40,379 bases of DNA from Phycisphaerae bacterium (lineage in GTDB: Bacteria; Planctomycetota; Phycisphaerae; Tepidisphaerales; Tepidisphaeraceae): assembly GCA_014379105.1 (NCBI GenBank), contig JACMML010000093.1:1-40379 (forward strand). The letters run 5' to 3'. The position numbers were made by a program, and so were the translations under genes. The notes below the pieces were generated by a model. The model was not told the DNA's origin. It did no database searches and saw only the letters and a program-made list of their open reading frames with translations. Position 1 is the stretch's first letter, and every line of letters begins with the position of its first letter. Shown in pieces: positions 1 through 8,515 of this stretch.

Positions 1-555
1 CGCATTGCTTCACTGATGAGCAATTCAGATAAGCTAAAACTCGATCTCCAGCCGGTCGAACTCACTAAGGATGTACTGAAGGGTTACAAGATCGCGCATC
101 TGACTGGCGTCGATAAGTTCACGCTTAGCGACGACCAGCGAAACGTGATCAAGGATTTCGTCGCGGCCGGCGGGTTGCTGGTGATCGACGCTTGCGGCGG
201 GTTCGGTGAGTTTGATGCGTCTGTGCAGGCGGAGTTGTCGAAGATTTTCCCCGCTGAGGCGTCACAGATCGCCGAGCCGTTGAAGCAGGATCACCCGATT
301 TACACCGCCGGCGCGATTCCCAAGCCGCAGCCGAAATACCGAGTGTATGCGATGCAGAAACTGGGCGCCGACGCGACGCGGTTTCGCCTGCGCGGCCTCA
401 CGATCGGCGGCAAACTCGGTGTTGTCTACAGCCCGGATGATCTGAGCGTCGGCCTAGTCGGCATGCCGATTGACGGCATCGTCGGCTACGAGCCGGAAGT
501 GGCGACCACGCTTATGCGGCGCATCATCACACTGAAAAACGCCGGTGGGATTTGA
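1..555 (+). CDS. DUF4159 domain protein, 5'-truncated by the window edge
   Basis: The reading frame is open from the first base, with no stop before the ATG at 16, so the gene very probably begins outside the window and this is its C-terminal part. The visible residues match the DUF4159 domain: a segment on a threshold for action (FTLSDDQRNVIKDFVAAGG), then LLVIDACGGFGEFD, a KIFP segment and the DHPIY motif typical of the family. In planctomycetes this domain is usually at the end of large exported proteins, often with prenyltransferase-like or HEAT-like N-termini. Its biochemical role is not known. It ends 20 bases before the convergent moaC stop. The family call is fairly safe; the length of the full protein cannot be told. 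Confidence 0.8.
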   Translation, partial: RIASLMSNSDKLKLDLQPVELTKDVLKGYKIAHLTGVDKFTLSDDQRNVIKDFVAAGGLLVIDACGGFGEFDASVQAELSKIFPAEASQIAEPLKQDHPIYTAGAIPKPQPKYRVYAMQKLGADATRFRLRGLTIGGKLGVVYSPDDLSVGLVGMPIDGIVGYEPEVATTLMRRIITLKNAGGI

Positions 556-575
556 ATTGCCTGAACGGCTCGCCG

Positions 576-1043
576 CTAAAGCGTTTGCTTGGTCTTTGAA
601 ACAAGCCGGACGTCGTCGATAACCATCGCTTTATCGATGGCTTTGCACATGTCATAGATCGTCAGCGCCGCCACGCTTACGGCGGTGAGGGCTTCCATCT
701 CTACGCCGGTCTTTGCGGTAATGGAGGCGGTCGCGCGAATGCGCAGCCCGACGATGCCGGTCCTTCGTTTTGGAAGATCGAAATCCACCGTCACCGCGTC
801 CAGCGACAGCGGATGGCAGAGCGGAATCAACTCGCCGCACCGCTTGGCGGCCATGATGCCGGCGACGCGGGCGACCGCGAGAACCTCGCCTTTGGCGATC
901 TTATTGGCGACAATTGCACGCAGCGTAGACGCGCTCATGTGGACGACGCCTTCGGCGATCGCGACCCGGCGCATGGGCAATTTGTCGCCGATATCCACCA
1001 TCTTTGCGCGGCCTTTGGAATCGATGTGGCTTAGCTTGGGCAT
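576..1043 (-). CDS. moaC: Cyclic pyranopterin monophosphate synthase MoaC
   Basis: MoaC converts the 3',8-cyclo-GTP intermediate made by MoaA into cyclic pyranopterin monophosphate, the first stable intermediate of molybdenum cofactor synthesis in the cytoplasm. The 155-residue product has the usual family length. It keeps the signature KRCGELIPLCHPL, the TGVEMEALTAVSVAALTIYD block and the DVRLVSKTKQ tail, which carry the conserved active-site lysines and acidic residues. The ATG lies only 3 bases after the kdsA stop, so the gene is surely co-transcribed with kdsA and the lipid kinase. No other Mo-cofactor gene is nearby, so the link to this operon is positional, not metabolic. Confidence 0.95.
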   Translation of the reverse strand: MPKLSHIDSKGRAKMVDIGDKLPMRRVAIAEGVVHMSASTLRAIVANKIAKGEVLAVARVAGIMAAKRCGELIPLCHPLSLDAVTVDFDLPKRRTGIVGLRIRATASITAKTGVEMEALTAVSVAALTIYDMCKAIDKAMVIDDVRLVSKTKQTL

Positions 1044-1046
1044 GGT

Positions 1047-1862
1047 CTAGGTCCACGCCTTTCGTAGCTTGAACAACTCGGCGCACTGTTGCAGCAGCGG
1101 TTCGACTGATTCAAGCGAGAGCATGGTCGCCGGATCGCTTTTGGCTTTTGACGGTTCGGGATGGCACTCCAGGAAGATTCCGTCCACGCACCCGGTCGCG
1201 ATGGCGGCGCGGGCGAGCAATGGTGAGAACTGTGGACTTCCGCCGCTCTGGGTTCCCTGCGCCGCTGGTTGCTGTGTGCTGTGGGTAATGTCGAATACGA
1301 CGGGGCAACCGAATATCTTCATCTCCGCCAATGCGGTGAAATCGTTCACCAGACGGTTGTAACCAAAAAATGTGCCGCGCTCGCAAAGCCACGTCGAATC
1401 ACCGCCGGCCGCCTTGAGTTTCTGAATCGCGTTTCCCATCTCCTGCGGCGACATGAATTGTCCCTTCTTGACGTTCACCGTGCGCCCGGTCTCGCCGCAG
1501 GCGATAAGCAGATCGGTCTGTCGCGCGAGAAACGCCGGTATCTGCAGCACATCCACCACCACCGCCGCGGGGGCGGCTTGCGCGGCTTCGTGAATGTCTG
1601 TCAGCACGGGGATGCCAAAGCGATCCTTAACACTCGCCAGCACCGCAAGCCCTTCGTCCATGCCCGGTCCGCGAAAACTCGCGCCGCTGGAGCGATTGGC
1701 TTTGTCGAAGCTCGCTTTGAAAACATATTGAATATTCAGCTTCTGGCAGATCTCGGCCACCCGTTCGGCGATCGTGTGGCACAGGTCTTGGGACTCAATC
1801 ACGCACGGACCGGCGACGATAAACAGTCGGCCGGGGTCGAGCTTCAGTGCGGCGTGGGGCAT
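1047..1862 (-). CDS. kdsA: 3-deoxy-8-phosphooctulonate synthase (Kdo8P synthase)
   Basis: KdsA condenses phosphoenolpyruvate with arabinose 5-phosphate to Kdo 8-phosphate for the lipopolysaccharide inner core, so its presence implies an LPS outer membrane. The product of about 271 residues shows the family motifs SFDKANRSS, FRGPGMDEGL, KKGQFM, CERGTFFGYN and HPEPSKAKSD. The N-terminal motif is GPCVIES, with Cys at the position where the metal-independent E. coli enzyme has Asn; this suggests the metal-dependent class, by analogy with the Aquifex enzyme. I chose the ATG at 1862, which overlaps the upstream lipid kinase stop as TGATG; a GTG one codon earlier is also possible. moaC follows after 3 bases. 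Confidence 0.95.
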   Translation of the reverse strand: MPHAALKLDPGRLFIVAGPCVIESQDLCHTIAERVAEICQKLNIQYVFKASFDKANRSSGASFRGPGMDEGLAVLASVKDRFGIPVLTDIHEAAQAAPAAVVVDVLQIPAFLARQTDLLIACGETGRTVNVKKGQFMSPQEMGNAIQKLKAAGGDSTWLCERGTFFGYNRLVNDFTALAEMKIFGCPVVFDITHSTQQPAAQGTQSGGSPQFSPLLARAAIATGCVDGIFLECHPEPSKAKSDPATMLSLESVEPLLQQCAELFKLRKAWT

Positions 1863-2794
1863 CACCGGACGATAAAAGCGATCCGCTCCTCGAGCAAGCG
1901 GATATGCGCCGGGGTCATCGCGGCGGCGTCGCCGTCAATCTGCATCGGCGCGGGGTCGCCGGTGATGCGGATGTCGCGGCCGGTGGTGTATTTCACGCGA
2001 TGCCAACTCGTGTGCTTGCCCGCGACAGTCAATAGCCACAGATAAACCAACTCGTGGTGCGTGGAGCACGGCATCACGCAGACATCAAGCCGCCGATCGA
2101 ACGAACTGGCTTTACGCAGGACCGGGAAACCCGTGCCGTACTCGGGAACATTGCCCACAAACACCATCGCGTGCTGATTCTCCAGGATCATCGCGCCGTC
2201 CACCTCGACGCTAAGCTTGGGAAATGAGTAATCCTTCAGTGCCGTCAGCGCCGGCGCCACATACGAGAGCTTGGTGATCGGCCCGACCCGGCTCGAGGAC
2301 AGCTCGTGCACAACGGCCGCGTCGATGCCACAACTGGCGACCAGCAGGAAAAGTCTGTCGTTGGCGACGGACGTATCGACTAGCACGGTGTTCCGGTGAC
2401 GAAGGATGTCCGCGACATCATCCGCCAGACGTGAGTAATCGTAGACCAATCCGAGGTGCTGCTGCATCAGGTTGGCGGTCCCGAGCCCCATGACAAGCGT
2501 CGGCGGGACGTTCGCGAGCCCGGCGAGCTGGCCGACGCGCTCGATCACCGTGCGCAGCGTTCCGTCACCGCCGATAACAATCAACGCATGGATATCCTCG
2601 ACATCGCCGATGTCCTGAAGATGCGCCGGGTGCTCGATACGGGCTTCGGCATCCCACCCCTCGCGCTTCAGCGTAGGCGTGAGCGCGGTAAGGATCTCCA
2701 TGCCGCGGCCGCGCCCGGAGGTGGGGTTGGCGAAGATCAGCACGCGTCGCGGGCGTGTCAAGGCGGTGCCTGTCATGGTTATCGTCCTTGTCAT
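1862..2794 (-). CDS. Diacylglycerol kinase catalytic-domain (YegS/DagK-type) lipid kinase
   Basis: This is a soluble or membrane-associated lipid kinase of the DAGK_cat superfamily, which phosphorylates diacylglycerol or a related lipid with ATP. The start of the fold is seen as RVLIFANPTSGRGRG, followed by the nucleotide-binding loop VIGGDGTLRTV and the GLGTANLMQQ motif that follows it in this family. A longer frame runs to 2941 but would overlap the divergent lipoprotein start; the ATG codons at 2794 and 2776 lie just before the first conserved strand, and I use 2794. It is the first gene of a three-gene run with kdsA and moaC, with a TGATG overlap. The exact lipid substrate cannot be read from the sequence. 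It may be an LPS- or membrane-related kinase, given the neighbour. Confidence 0.85.
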   Translation of the reverse strand: MTRTITMTGTALTRPRRVLIFANPTSGRGRGMEILTALTPTLKREGWDAEARIEHPAHLQDIGDVEDIHALIVIGGDGTLRTVIERVGQLAGLANVPPTLVMGLGTANLMQQHLGLVYDYSRLADDVADILRHRNTVLVDTSVANDRLFLLVASCGIDAAVVHELSSSRVGPITKLSYVAPALTALKDYSFPKLSVEVDGAMILENQHAMVFVGNVPEYGTGFPVLRKASSFDRRLDVCVMPCSTHHELVYLWLLTVAGKHTSWHRVKYTTGRDIRITGDPAPMQIDGDAAAMTPAHIRLLEERIAFIVR

Positions 2795-2855
2795 GAGTCT
2801 AGCCGCCGATTGACATTCCCGCGCGGCGCACACACGATGCGCAATCACGAATCCG

Positions 2856-4091
2856 ATGTCGCCTGTTGTAAAAATCTTTGCCTCCCTCACCGTCGCCGCA
2901 CTCGTCGGGTGCGCCGATCGGCCGCCGGCACCGACCGCCATTCCGTTTGTCTATCAGTTGCAACGGCAGGACGATTCGCTGAAAGGGCATCGCCTGCGCA
3001 CGCTGCTGGATTTTGAGCACGAAAGCGATCTGGTGTTCGTGCAGTCGTCACGCACTCCGATGCGGAGCACTGTCACGCACACCGGGCAGGGGGCGATGCG
3101 GTGGGAGGCTGGTGGCGGTTCGGCGAACGACGATTCGGCGAAGGACGCGAGCGAGTTGCGGATGAGAATATCGTCCGTACTTTTCGGCACGCGCCTGCCC
3201 GATACCTGGACCCTGCTCGGCTGTTACGTTCGGCCGCAACTGAATGCGAATATCGGACTGAGCTTATTCCACGGAAACACCCAAGTCGCACAGGCGTTGC
3301 TGGTCGCACCGGCTGGCCAATGGACATTGCTCTCGCTGGACCTGACCGACCCGACCCTGGCGGCGCATTTGGCGGATAACAGCCAACTGTCCTTGCGCCT
3401 GAATGTGCGGAACCAATCCGGGACGCCAATTGCGTGCGATGTGGACGATGTGCTATTGATCGACAACTCTGTCACCCTGCTCGACACCTCGGCACAAGGC
3501 GGCTGGAAGATCGCCCGGCGCGGGTACACCACCACGATCGACGCGCCCGGCCGCTTTCGTGTGACTGCAATCGCGGCGGCAGCGAAGCGGGACGGGTGGG
3601 TGCTTACGGAGTACAACGCGTGCCGTGCCGTGCTGCGAAGCGATGGGCCGACCAAGCGCTGGATTATTTATAACGATGGAAGACAGTTGCGTGACGGCAA
3701 GATGCAATCCGGCACCGACGCCGGCCGGGCATCGACCGAATCGCATCTGAAACCCGCCGACGTGGAAGTCGAAGCGTCGACCGGGCAATTAAATCGCCAC
3801 ACTTCCGGCGACATCGATAACGACGGCTACAACGAACAGTCCGGCGCGTACCAGATCAAGGCCGTCACCCCGCGCGTTGAAGTGACAATGCGCCCCGCCG
3901 GAACCCCCGCGGTAGCACCTGTCTTTGAGATCAGCGGGCTTACGCCCGGACGCGTGTCGGCGACGATCGAAGGGCGGCTGATCCAGGCGTCCGCGGTCCT
4001 CCCCGACGGACGCGTGCTGATCGTACTGCCGGTGCGAATCGAGCGCCCAACCACGCTGATTATCAAATCATCGCCCGATAACCGATCCTAA
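2856..4091 (+). CDS. Predicted lipoprotein of unknown function
   Basis: I do not recognise a named family. The 411-residue product starts with a lipoprotein signal (MSPVVKIFASLTVAALVGC), with the lipobox cysteine at residue 19, so it is probably anchored in a membrane facing the periplasm or outside. The middle, around residues 45-215, has the pattern of a beta-sandwich carbohydrate-binding-like region (alternating hydrophobic strands, WTLLSLDLTD, ending in a DVDDVLLIDN motif). A calcium-site-like DIDNDGYNE lies near residue 325, and the tail looks like an Ig-type domain. It is divergent from the lipid kinase, and 117 bases separate it from the histidine kinase gene. Function is unknown; a surface glycan role is only a guess from the fold pattern. 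Confidence 0.7.
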   Translation: MSPVVKIFASLTVAALVGCADRPPAPTAIPFVYQLQRQDDSLKGHRLRTLLDFEHESDLVFVQSSRTPMRSTVTHTGQGAMRWEAGGGSANDDSAKDASELRMRISSVLFGTRLPDTWTLLGCYVRPQLNANIGLSLFHGNTQVAQALLVAPAGQWTLLSLDLTDPTLAAHLADNSQLSLRLNVRNQSGTPIACDVDDVLLIDNSVTLLDTSAQGGWKIARRGYTTTIDAPGRFRVTAIAAAAKRDGWVLTEYNACRAVLRSDGPTKRWIIYNDGRQLRDGKMQSGTDAGRASTESHLKPADVEVEASTGQLNRHTSGDIDNDGYNEQSGAYQIKAVTPRVEVTMRPAGTPAVAPVFEISGLTPGRVSATIEGRLIQASAVLPDGRVLIVLPVRIERPTTLIIKSSPDNRS

Positions 4092-4208
4092 AACGATCGA
4101 CTCTGCCTCATAGCACCCGCCAAATGCCGCTTTCCCACCCGGCGGTGGTTAACTCTCCCGGTTCTTCAGACGAAACAACTGTGGAAGACTAGCCCATACG
4201 TTCCGCCG

Positions 4209-5867
4209 ATGCCGCGTACATACATTCAACCTCAAGACACGCAGCCCGATGAAGTGTCGGCGCTGGATCGCATTGGGAATAAACGGAGATTCGGAGGCGG
4301 GTTTTATCGGCTCAGCCTGCAAAGCAAACTGGTGTTTTCGTTCGTGTTGATCGTCATCGCGGCGCTGGCGGGCTTCACAGCTATCACGCTTGCGGCGTCG
4401 CAGCATCGAATGACGCGCTCCCTGATCGGACAATCTAACCAAGCCTCGCTGGCGCTTGCCTCGCTGGCGCCGCAGTCGCTGGTCAACCGTGATCACGCAA
4501 TGCTCCAGAGCGTAGCTGACCGCATGGTCGGGATGCACGAGTCGCTTGTCGAAGTCACATTCTACGACGCCGCGGGCGCGCCCGTTGCTCACACGTCCGC
4601 AACAAGTGAGAAGCCCCGGAAGCTCGATCCCTCCGACACGGTCCGGATCGGTCCGATCGAACAGACCGATGCTCAGCTCGGTGGCGTCACGCCGATATTG
4701 GACACTGTCACGCGCACGATCCTCGGGTATGTCCGCGTCGCGGTGTCGCTCGAGCAATACCACCAGCAGGTGGAGCACATGACGCACACCGCGTCCAAGA
4801 TCGGCATTGCGTTCGCCGTTTGTTCCGCGGCGGTGGCGTGGATTCTCATCCGGCGTTTCCTGCTCCCGATTCGCTCGCTCGTCTTCGCCGCCAAGCAGAT
4901 CGCGGCCGGCGATTTGGAAACGCGCGTCGAGACGTATCGTCCCGATTCCATTGGCGATCTCGCGCGGGCGTTTAACGAGATGACGCGCACCGTCAAGCAG
5001 CAGCAGAACGCGCTGCGCCGTGCCAATAAAGAACTCGCCAACGCCAACCGCGATCTGGAATCAAAGGTCGATCAGCGCACGCAGCAGTTCGAGACCGCAA
5101 ATCGCCGGCTCAGCGCCGAGATCGCCGAGAAGGAGGATTTCCTCCGCGCCGTCTCGCACGATCTGAACGCGCCGCTTCGCAACATCAGTGGCATGGTCAC
5201 GATGATCCTGATGAAGAAGAAGGATGTCTTGGACGCCGATGTGCTGCAGCGGCTGGATCGTATAAAGAAAAACGTGGAGATTGAGACTGATCTGATCAAC
5301 GAGCTGCTGGAGCTTTCGCACATCAAGAGCCGCCGCCAAGTAATGGAACAGGTTGACCTCGAAGCGATGATCTGGGAACTGCGCGGCCTGTTCGAAAATG
5401 ACCTGAAAACACGGCCGATCGAATTGGTCGTGGATACGCTGCTCCCGGCCCTCTATTGCGAAAAGGCCCGGCTCCGGCAGGTGTTTCAGAACCTCATCGA
5501 CAACGCCATCAAATACATGGGCGACGGCGACAGCAAGCAGATCCATATCGGATGTCAGATTCGCCTCAGCGAGGCCGAGTTTTATGTGCGTGACACCGGC
5601 ATGGGAATGGATGAGGAAGACGTCAGCAAAGTCTTCTTCGTCTTCCGCCGAGGCAAAAATGTCGCGGCGAACAACATCGCCGGCAAAGGCGTCGGCCTCG
5701 CGAGCGTCAAGAGCATCGTCGAGACCTATAGCGGCAAGATATGGGTCGAGAGCGAAGTCGGCAAAGGGAGCACGTTCCGCTTTACCATCAACGGCCAGTA
5801 CGTGCCAGCGACGGGCGGATTCATCCGTGCAAGCGAAAATTCGGCGGGACAGGCCGTTGCTGCATAA
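4209..5867 (+). CDS. Membrane sensor histidine kinase (HAMP, HisKA, HATPase)
   Basis: This two-component sensor autophosphorylates a histidine and passes the phosphate to a response regulator. The 552 residues show a first membrane helix (about 41-63), an extracytoplasmic sensor segment to about 195, a second helix (about 198-216), a HAMP linker (about 217-268), a coiled coil rich in Q, N and E, then the HisKA box with the phospho-acceptor H317 in AVSHDLNAPLRN. The ATPase domain has the N box (QNLIDNAIKY), a G1 box (DTGMGMDEEDV) and the G2 segment AGKGVGLASVKSIV. The next gene, 11 bases later, is a single-domain response regulator, so the two are likely partners. The sensed signal is unknown; no classical PAS domain is seen. 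Confidence 0.93.
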   Translation: MPRTYIQPQDTQPDEVSALDRIGNKRRFGGGFYRLSLQSKLVFSFVLIVIAALAGFTAITLAASQHRMTRSLIGQSNQASLALASLAPQSLVNRDHAMLQSVADRMVGMHESLVEVTFYDAAGAPVAHTSATSEKPRKLDPSDTVRIGPIEQTDAQLGGVTPILDTVTRTILGYVRVAVSLEQYHQQVEHMTHTASKIGIAFAVCSAAVAWILIRRFLLPIRSLVFAAKQIAAGDLETRVETYRPDSIGDLARAFNEMTRTVKQQQNALRRANKELANANRDLESKVDQRTQQFETANRRLSAEIAEKEDFLRAVSHDLNAPLRNISGMVTMILMKKKDVLDADVLQRLDRIKKNVEIETDLINELLELSHIKSRRQVMEQVDLEAMIWELRGLFENDLKTRPIELVVDTLLPALYCEKARLRQVFQNLIDNAIKYMGDGDSKQIHIGCQIRLSEAEFYVRDTGMGMDEEDVSKVFFVFRRGKNVAANNIAGKGVGLASVKSIVETYSGKIWVESEVGKGSTFRFTINGQYVPATGGFIRASENSAGQAVAA

Positions 5868-5878
5868 GGTTTAGAACT

Positions 5879-6403
5879 ATGGCGCCCGACATCGACATCC
5901 ACTCAACCGCAACCGCCGTCGGCGGGAAGCTGATGCTGGACGCGCAGAATCGCCCGGTGACGATCCTGCTCGTGGATGACGATCCGGACTGCCGGCTCCT
6001 GATAAAGGACGCAATCTCCGAATGCCGCGTGCAGAACGAAATTCTCGAGGCCGCCAACGGGCAGGAGGCGCTGGATCTGCTTCACCGCCGGGGCAAGTAC
6101 GAGAACTGCGCCGAGCCGGGCCTGATCTATATGGACATTGAAATGCCGCTGATGGACGGGCTCACCGCGCTGGAGCAGATCAAAGCCGATCCGCAACTGC
6201 GCCAGATTCCCGTCGTGATGATGACCGGAGTGAGCGACGCGGCGCACATGCGTCGCGCGGCGGTGCTGGGGGCGAATAGTTACACACTCAAACCAGCCAA
6301 CGCGGAGCAGTTTCTGAACACGGTGCTCGCCAGCACCAATTACTGGCTTTCGGTGCATCAATCGCCGCAAAACCGCCTTCCGCAGGCGGTTTGCAGGCGT
6401 TGA
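5879..6403 (+). CDS. Single-domain response regulator (receiver only)
   Basis: The 174-residue protein is a CheY/Rcp-like receiver with no output domain, so it probably acts by protein contact or as a phosphorelay shuttle. The acidic cluster LLVDDD (D33-D35), the phospho-accepting D86 in YMDIEMPLMDG, T116 and K138 in LKPAN are all present. The long RRGKYENCAEPGLIYMD stretch is typical of the Rcp subfamily that pairs with phytochrome-like or HWE/HisKA kinases. I chose the ATG at 5879, which lies 11 bases after the kinase stop; a longer frame from 5741 would overlap the kinase. The last codons contain an 8-bp GC hairpin (6370-6392), noted separately. Confidence 0.93.
   Translation: MAPDIDIHSTATAVGGKLMLDAQNRPVTILLVDDDPDCRLLIKDAISECRVQNEILEAANGQEALDLLHRRGKYENCAEPGLIYMDIEMPLMDGLTALEQIKADPQLRQIPVVMMTGVSDAAHMRRAAVLGANSYTLKPANAEQFLNTVLASTNYWLSVHQSPQNRLPQAVCRR
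6370..6392 (+). other. GC hairpin at the 3' end of the receiver gene
   Basis: The arms AAACCGCC (6370-6377) and GGCGGTTT (6385-6392) form a perfect 8-bp stem with a 7-base loop inside the last codons of the response regulator gene. There is no U-run after it, so a classic terminator is not supported; it might be an mRNA stability or pausing element. Confidence 0.35.
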
Positions 6404-6479
6404 TCGGTCTGGAATTGAATCGTACGTTGAAGATAGCCGTCCTGGAGTGGACGGCATGCAGGGTTCGCGAAAGGATACG

Positions 6480-7478
6480 ATGCTTAAGCTACTGATGATC
6501 GAAGACGACGCCGACCAGCGCGAGTTGGTCCGCGAGATCATCGAAGACCATTTCGGTAAAGGCACGGTCGTCTGCGCCGGTACTGGCGCCGCGGCTTTGA
6601 GCCATGACCTCAACAGCTTCGACCTGATTCTGACCGACCACAACCTGCCCGACTGCAGCGGCATGAAGCTGCTGGGCGATATTCTCCAGCGTTGCAATAA
6701 ACCCGTCATCATGGTCACCGGCGAGAATTCCGCCCAGATGGCCGCTGAAGCGATTCGCGCGGGCGCGACCGACTACGTGGTGAAGTTTGGCGATTACATG
6801 TTCTCGATCCCCCTGGTGATCGAGAAGAACCTGACGGTCGCCACGCTGCGCACCGAGAACGAAATTTTGCGCGGCAGTCTTGAGAAGGCGCTGGTTGAGG
6901 TTCAGCAGACGAATCAACAATTGCAGGAGCAGGTCGCGCGCGTCGAACTGATGGCGGCCACCGATCCGCTGACCGGGCTGTATAATCGGCGGCATTTCGC
7001 GCGGGTGATCGATCAGCTTTTTGCCGAATCGCAGCGCTACACTCATGACTTATCCGCTGTGATGATCGACCTGGACTATTACAAGCAGCTTAACGACACG
7101 TTCGGCCACGCGGTGGGTGACCAGCTTCTGGTGATCGCCGGGCGCACGATCCAGTCCGGACTGCGGCGCGGCGACGTCGCTGCGCGCTACGGCGGTGACG
7201 AGTTTGTCGTGCTGCTTCCTCACGCGGGCGCGGCGGACGCCGAATCGGTCGTCCAGCGCATTTGCATCGACTTCAAGCACGCCTCGTCCGAACTACTGAA
7301 GCGCGAAAAGGGCGTCTCCATGTCCGCGGGCATCGCGTCGCTGTCCACCTGCCAAAGCGCGTCGGCAGATGAACTGATGGCGGCGGCGGATACGGCACTT
7401 TATGAGGCTAAGGAAGAGGGGCGGGATCGCGTACGCTGTGCACAAGGCGTCGTGCGATTGCGCAAGGTTCCGGCATAA
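6480..7478 (+). CDS. Receiver-GGDEF diguanylate cyclase
   Basis: This is a response regulator whose output is synthesis of the second messenger cyclic di-GMP from two GTP. The N-terminal receiver (about 1-120) keeps the acidic pair (MIEDD), the phospho-acceptor D53 in LTDHNLPD and T80. A coiled-coil linker (about 124-158) leads to the GGDEF domain with TDPLTGLYNRR and an intact GGDEF active site at 238-242. The inhibitory I-site RxxD is present as R229-D232, five residues before it, so product inhibition is likely. The ATG at 6480 starts directly at the conserved MLKLLMIEDD. It lies 76 bases after the receiver gene and is probably part of the same signalling unit. Confidence 0.95.
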   Translation: MLKLLMIEDDADQRELVREIIEDHFGKGTVVCAGTGAAALSHDLNSFDLILTDHNLPDCSGMKLLGDILQRCNKPVIMVTGENSAQMAAEAIRAGATDYVVKFGDYMFSIPLVIEKNLTVATLRTENEILRGSLEKALVEVQQTNQQLQEQVARVELMAATDPLTGLYNRRHFARVIDQLFAESQRYTHDLSAVMIDLDYYKQLNDTFGHAVGDQLLVIAGRTIQSGLRRGDVAARYGGDEFVVLLPHAGAADAESVVQRICIDFKHASSELLKREKGVSMSAGIASLSTCQSASADELMAAADTALYEAKEEGRDRVRCAQGVVRLRKVPA

Positions 7479-7592
7479 CCGCACCGCACGGCCTTAGAAA
7501 CCAATCCCGAGCCCGTTTTTGTTCCCGCTGGTGACGAATCAAGCCGCAAAAGCTTGTAAATGCCCGATCCCCCGGCATAGACTAGCGTTTAC

Positions 7593-8513
7593 ATGGGTAG
7601 CCGACGAGCGTTCACGCTCATTGAATTGCTGGTCGTCATCGGCATCATCGGGGTGCTTGTAGCGATCCTGTTGCCCACCCTCTCCAAGGCACAACAAATC
7701 GCACGACGGGCATCTTGCGCAAGCAATATGCGCCAAGTCGGCATCGGGCTGATGTTTTACGCCAACGAAAATAAGGATTACCTCCCCTGGGCGGAGCTCA
7801 CAGTTATATCGGGGACGGGGAGCAGGTCGGTGGTGACCTGGGATGATCAGCTCAATCGCCATCTCGGAGTCGCGGTTCCCGAGGAGGAACTGCGATCGAC
7901 GCACACGCCGACACGGATGAAAGTTCTCGCCTGTCCCGCCGATCAACTGGATCGGATTAAGACTTTGCTCTACACCGGTCCCGGCGAACCGCAGACACGC
8001 TCGTACGCAATGGTGCGCGCCTTCGGCATCGACACGACTCGGCAGCGCCGATTTCGCGGAGCCGGCGGACAGATCGCGACCTCTGATCCGATCAACTGGA
8101 CCGGCATCACGCCATCACTATTCGCCAAGCGGTCGTGGTACAGCGATTCCTCGCGCAAGTTTCTGGTGGTCGAGCGCCCGCTCAAAGATAATGTGCTGGG
8201 TGGATATGGCGGGTTCGTGGATGTGCCGGCGGATCAGTGGACCAGTTACGGCGACTTCGAGAAGCAAAAGGGCGGCACGGTGCACGGAAAGGTCTGGAAC
8301 TACCTCTGCGCCGACGGGCACGTGGAAGGTCAGACGATCAACCAAGCCATCGAACTTCCGCCACTCCCGGCGGCGGCGCCGGTTTCCAGGGTGGGCATGT
8401 ACACGAGTCCGCTGCGCCAGCTTCGCACGACGGTGCTGCAATACACCAATATCAATGTTCCAATCCTGCCCGGCGAAACGCCCCCGAGCTCACTGGAGCA
8501 AACCGGCAAATAG
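7593..8513 (+). CDS. Prepilin-like protein with N-terminal methylation motif, planctomycete type
   Basis: The 306-residue product begins with a type IV pilin/pseudopilin class leader: MGSRRA, then [22 protein letters not shown], with cleavage expected before F7 and the essential E at +5. The long hydrophobic helix is followed by the pattern [36 protein letters not shown] and, near the end, [10 protein letters not shown], the DGH motif seen in a very large planctomycete paralogue family. Members are thought to be processed by a prepilin peptidase and placed in the envelope, but their job is not known. It ends 2 bases before the convergent galU stop. No pilus assembly genes are adjacent. Confidence 0.9.
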   Translation: MGSRRAFTLIELLVVIGIIGVLVAILLPTLSKAQQIARRASCASNMRQVGIGLMFYANENKDYLPWAELTVISGTGSRSVVTWDDQLNRHLGVAVPEEELRSTHTPTRMKVLACPADQLDRIKTLLYTGPGEPQTRSYAMVRAFGIDTTRQRRFRGAGGQIATSDPINWTGITPSLFAKRSWYSDSSRKFLVVERPLKDNVLGGYGGFVDVPADQWTSYGDFEKQKGGTVHGKVWNYLCADGHVEGQTINQAIELPPLPAAAPVSRVGMYTSPLRQLRTTVLQYTNINVPILPGETPPSSLEQTGK

Positions 8514-8515
8514 CA

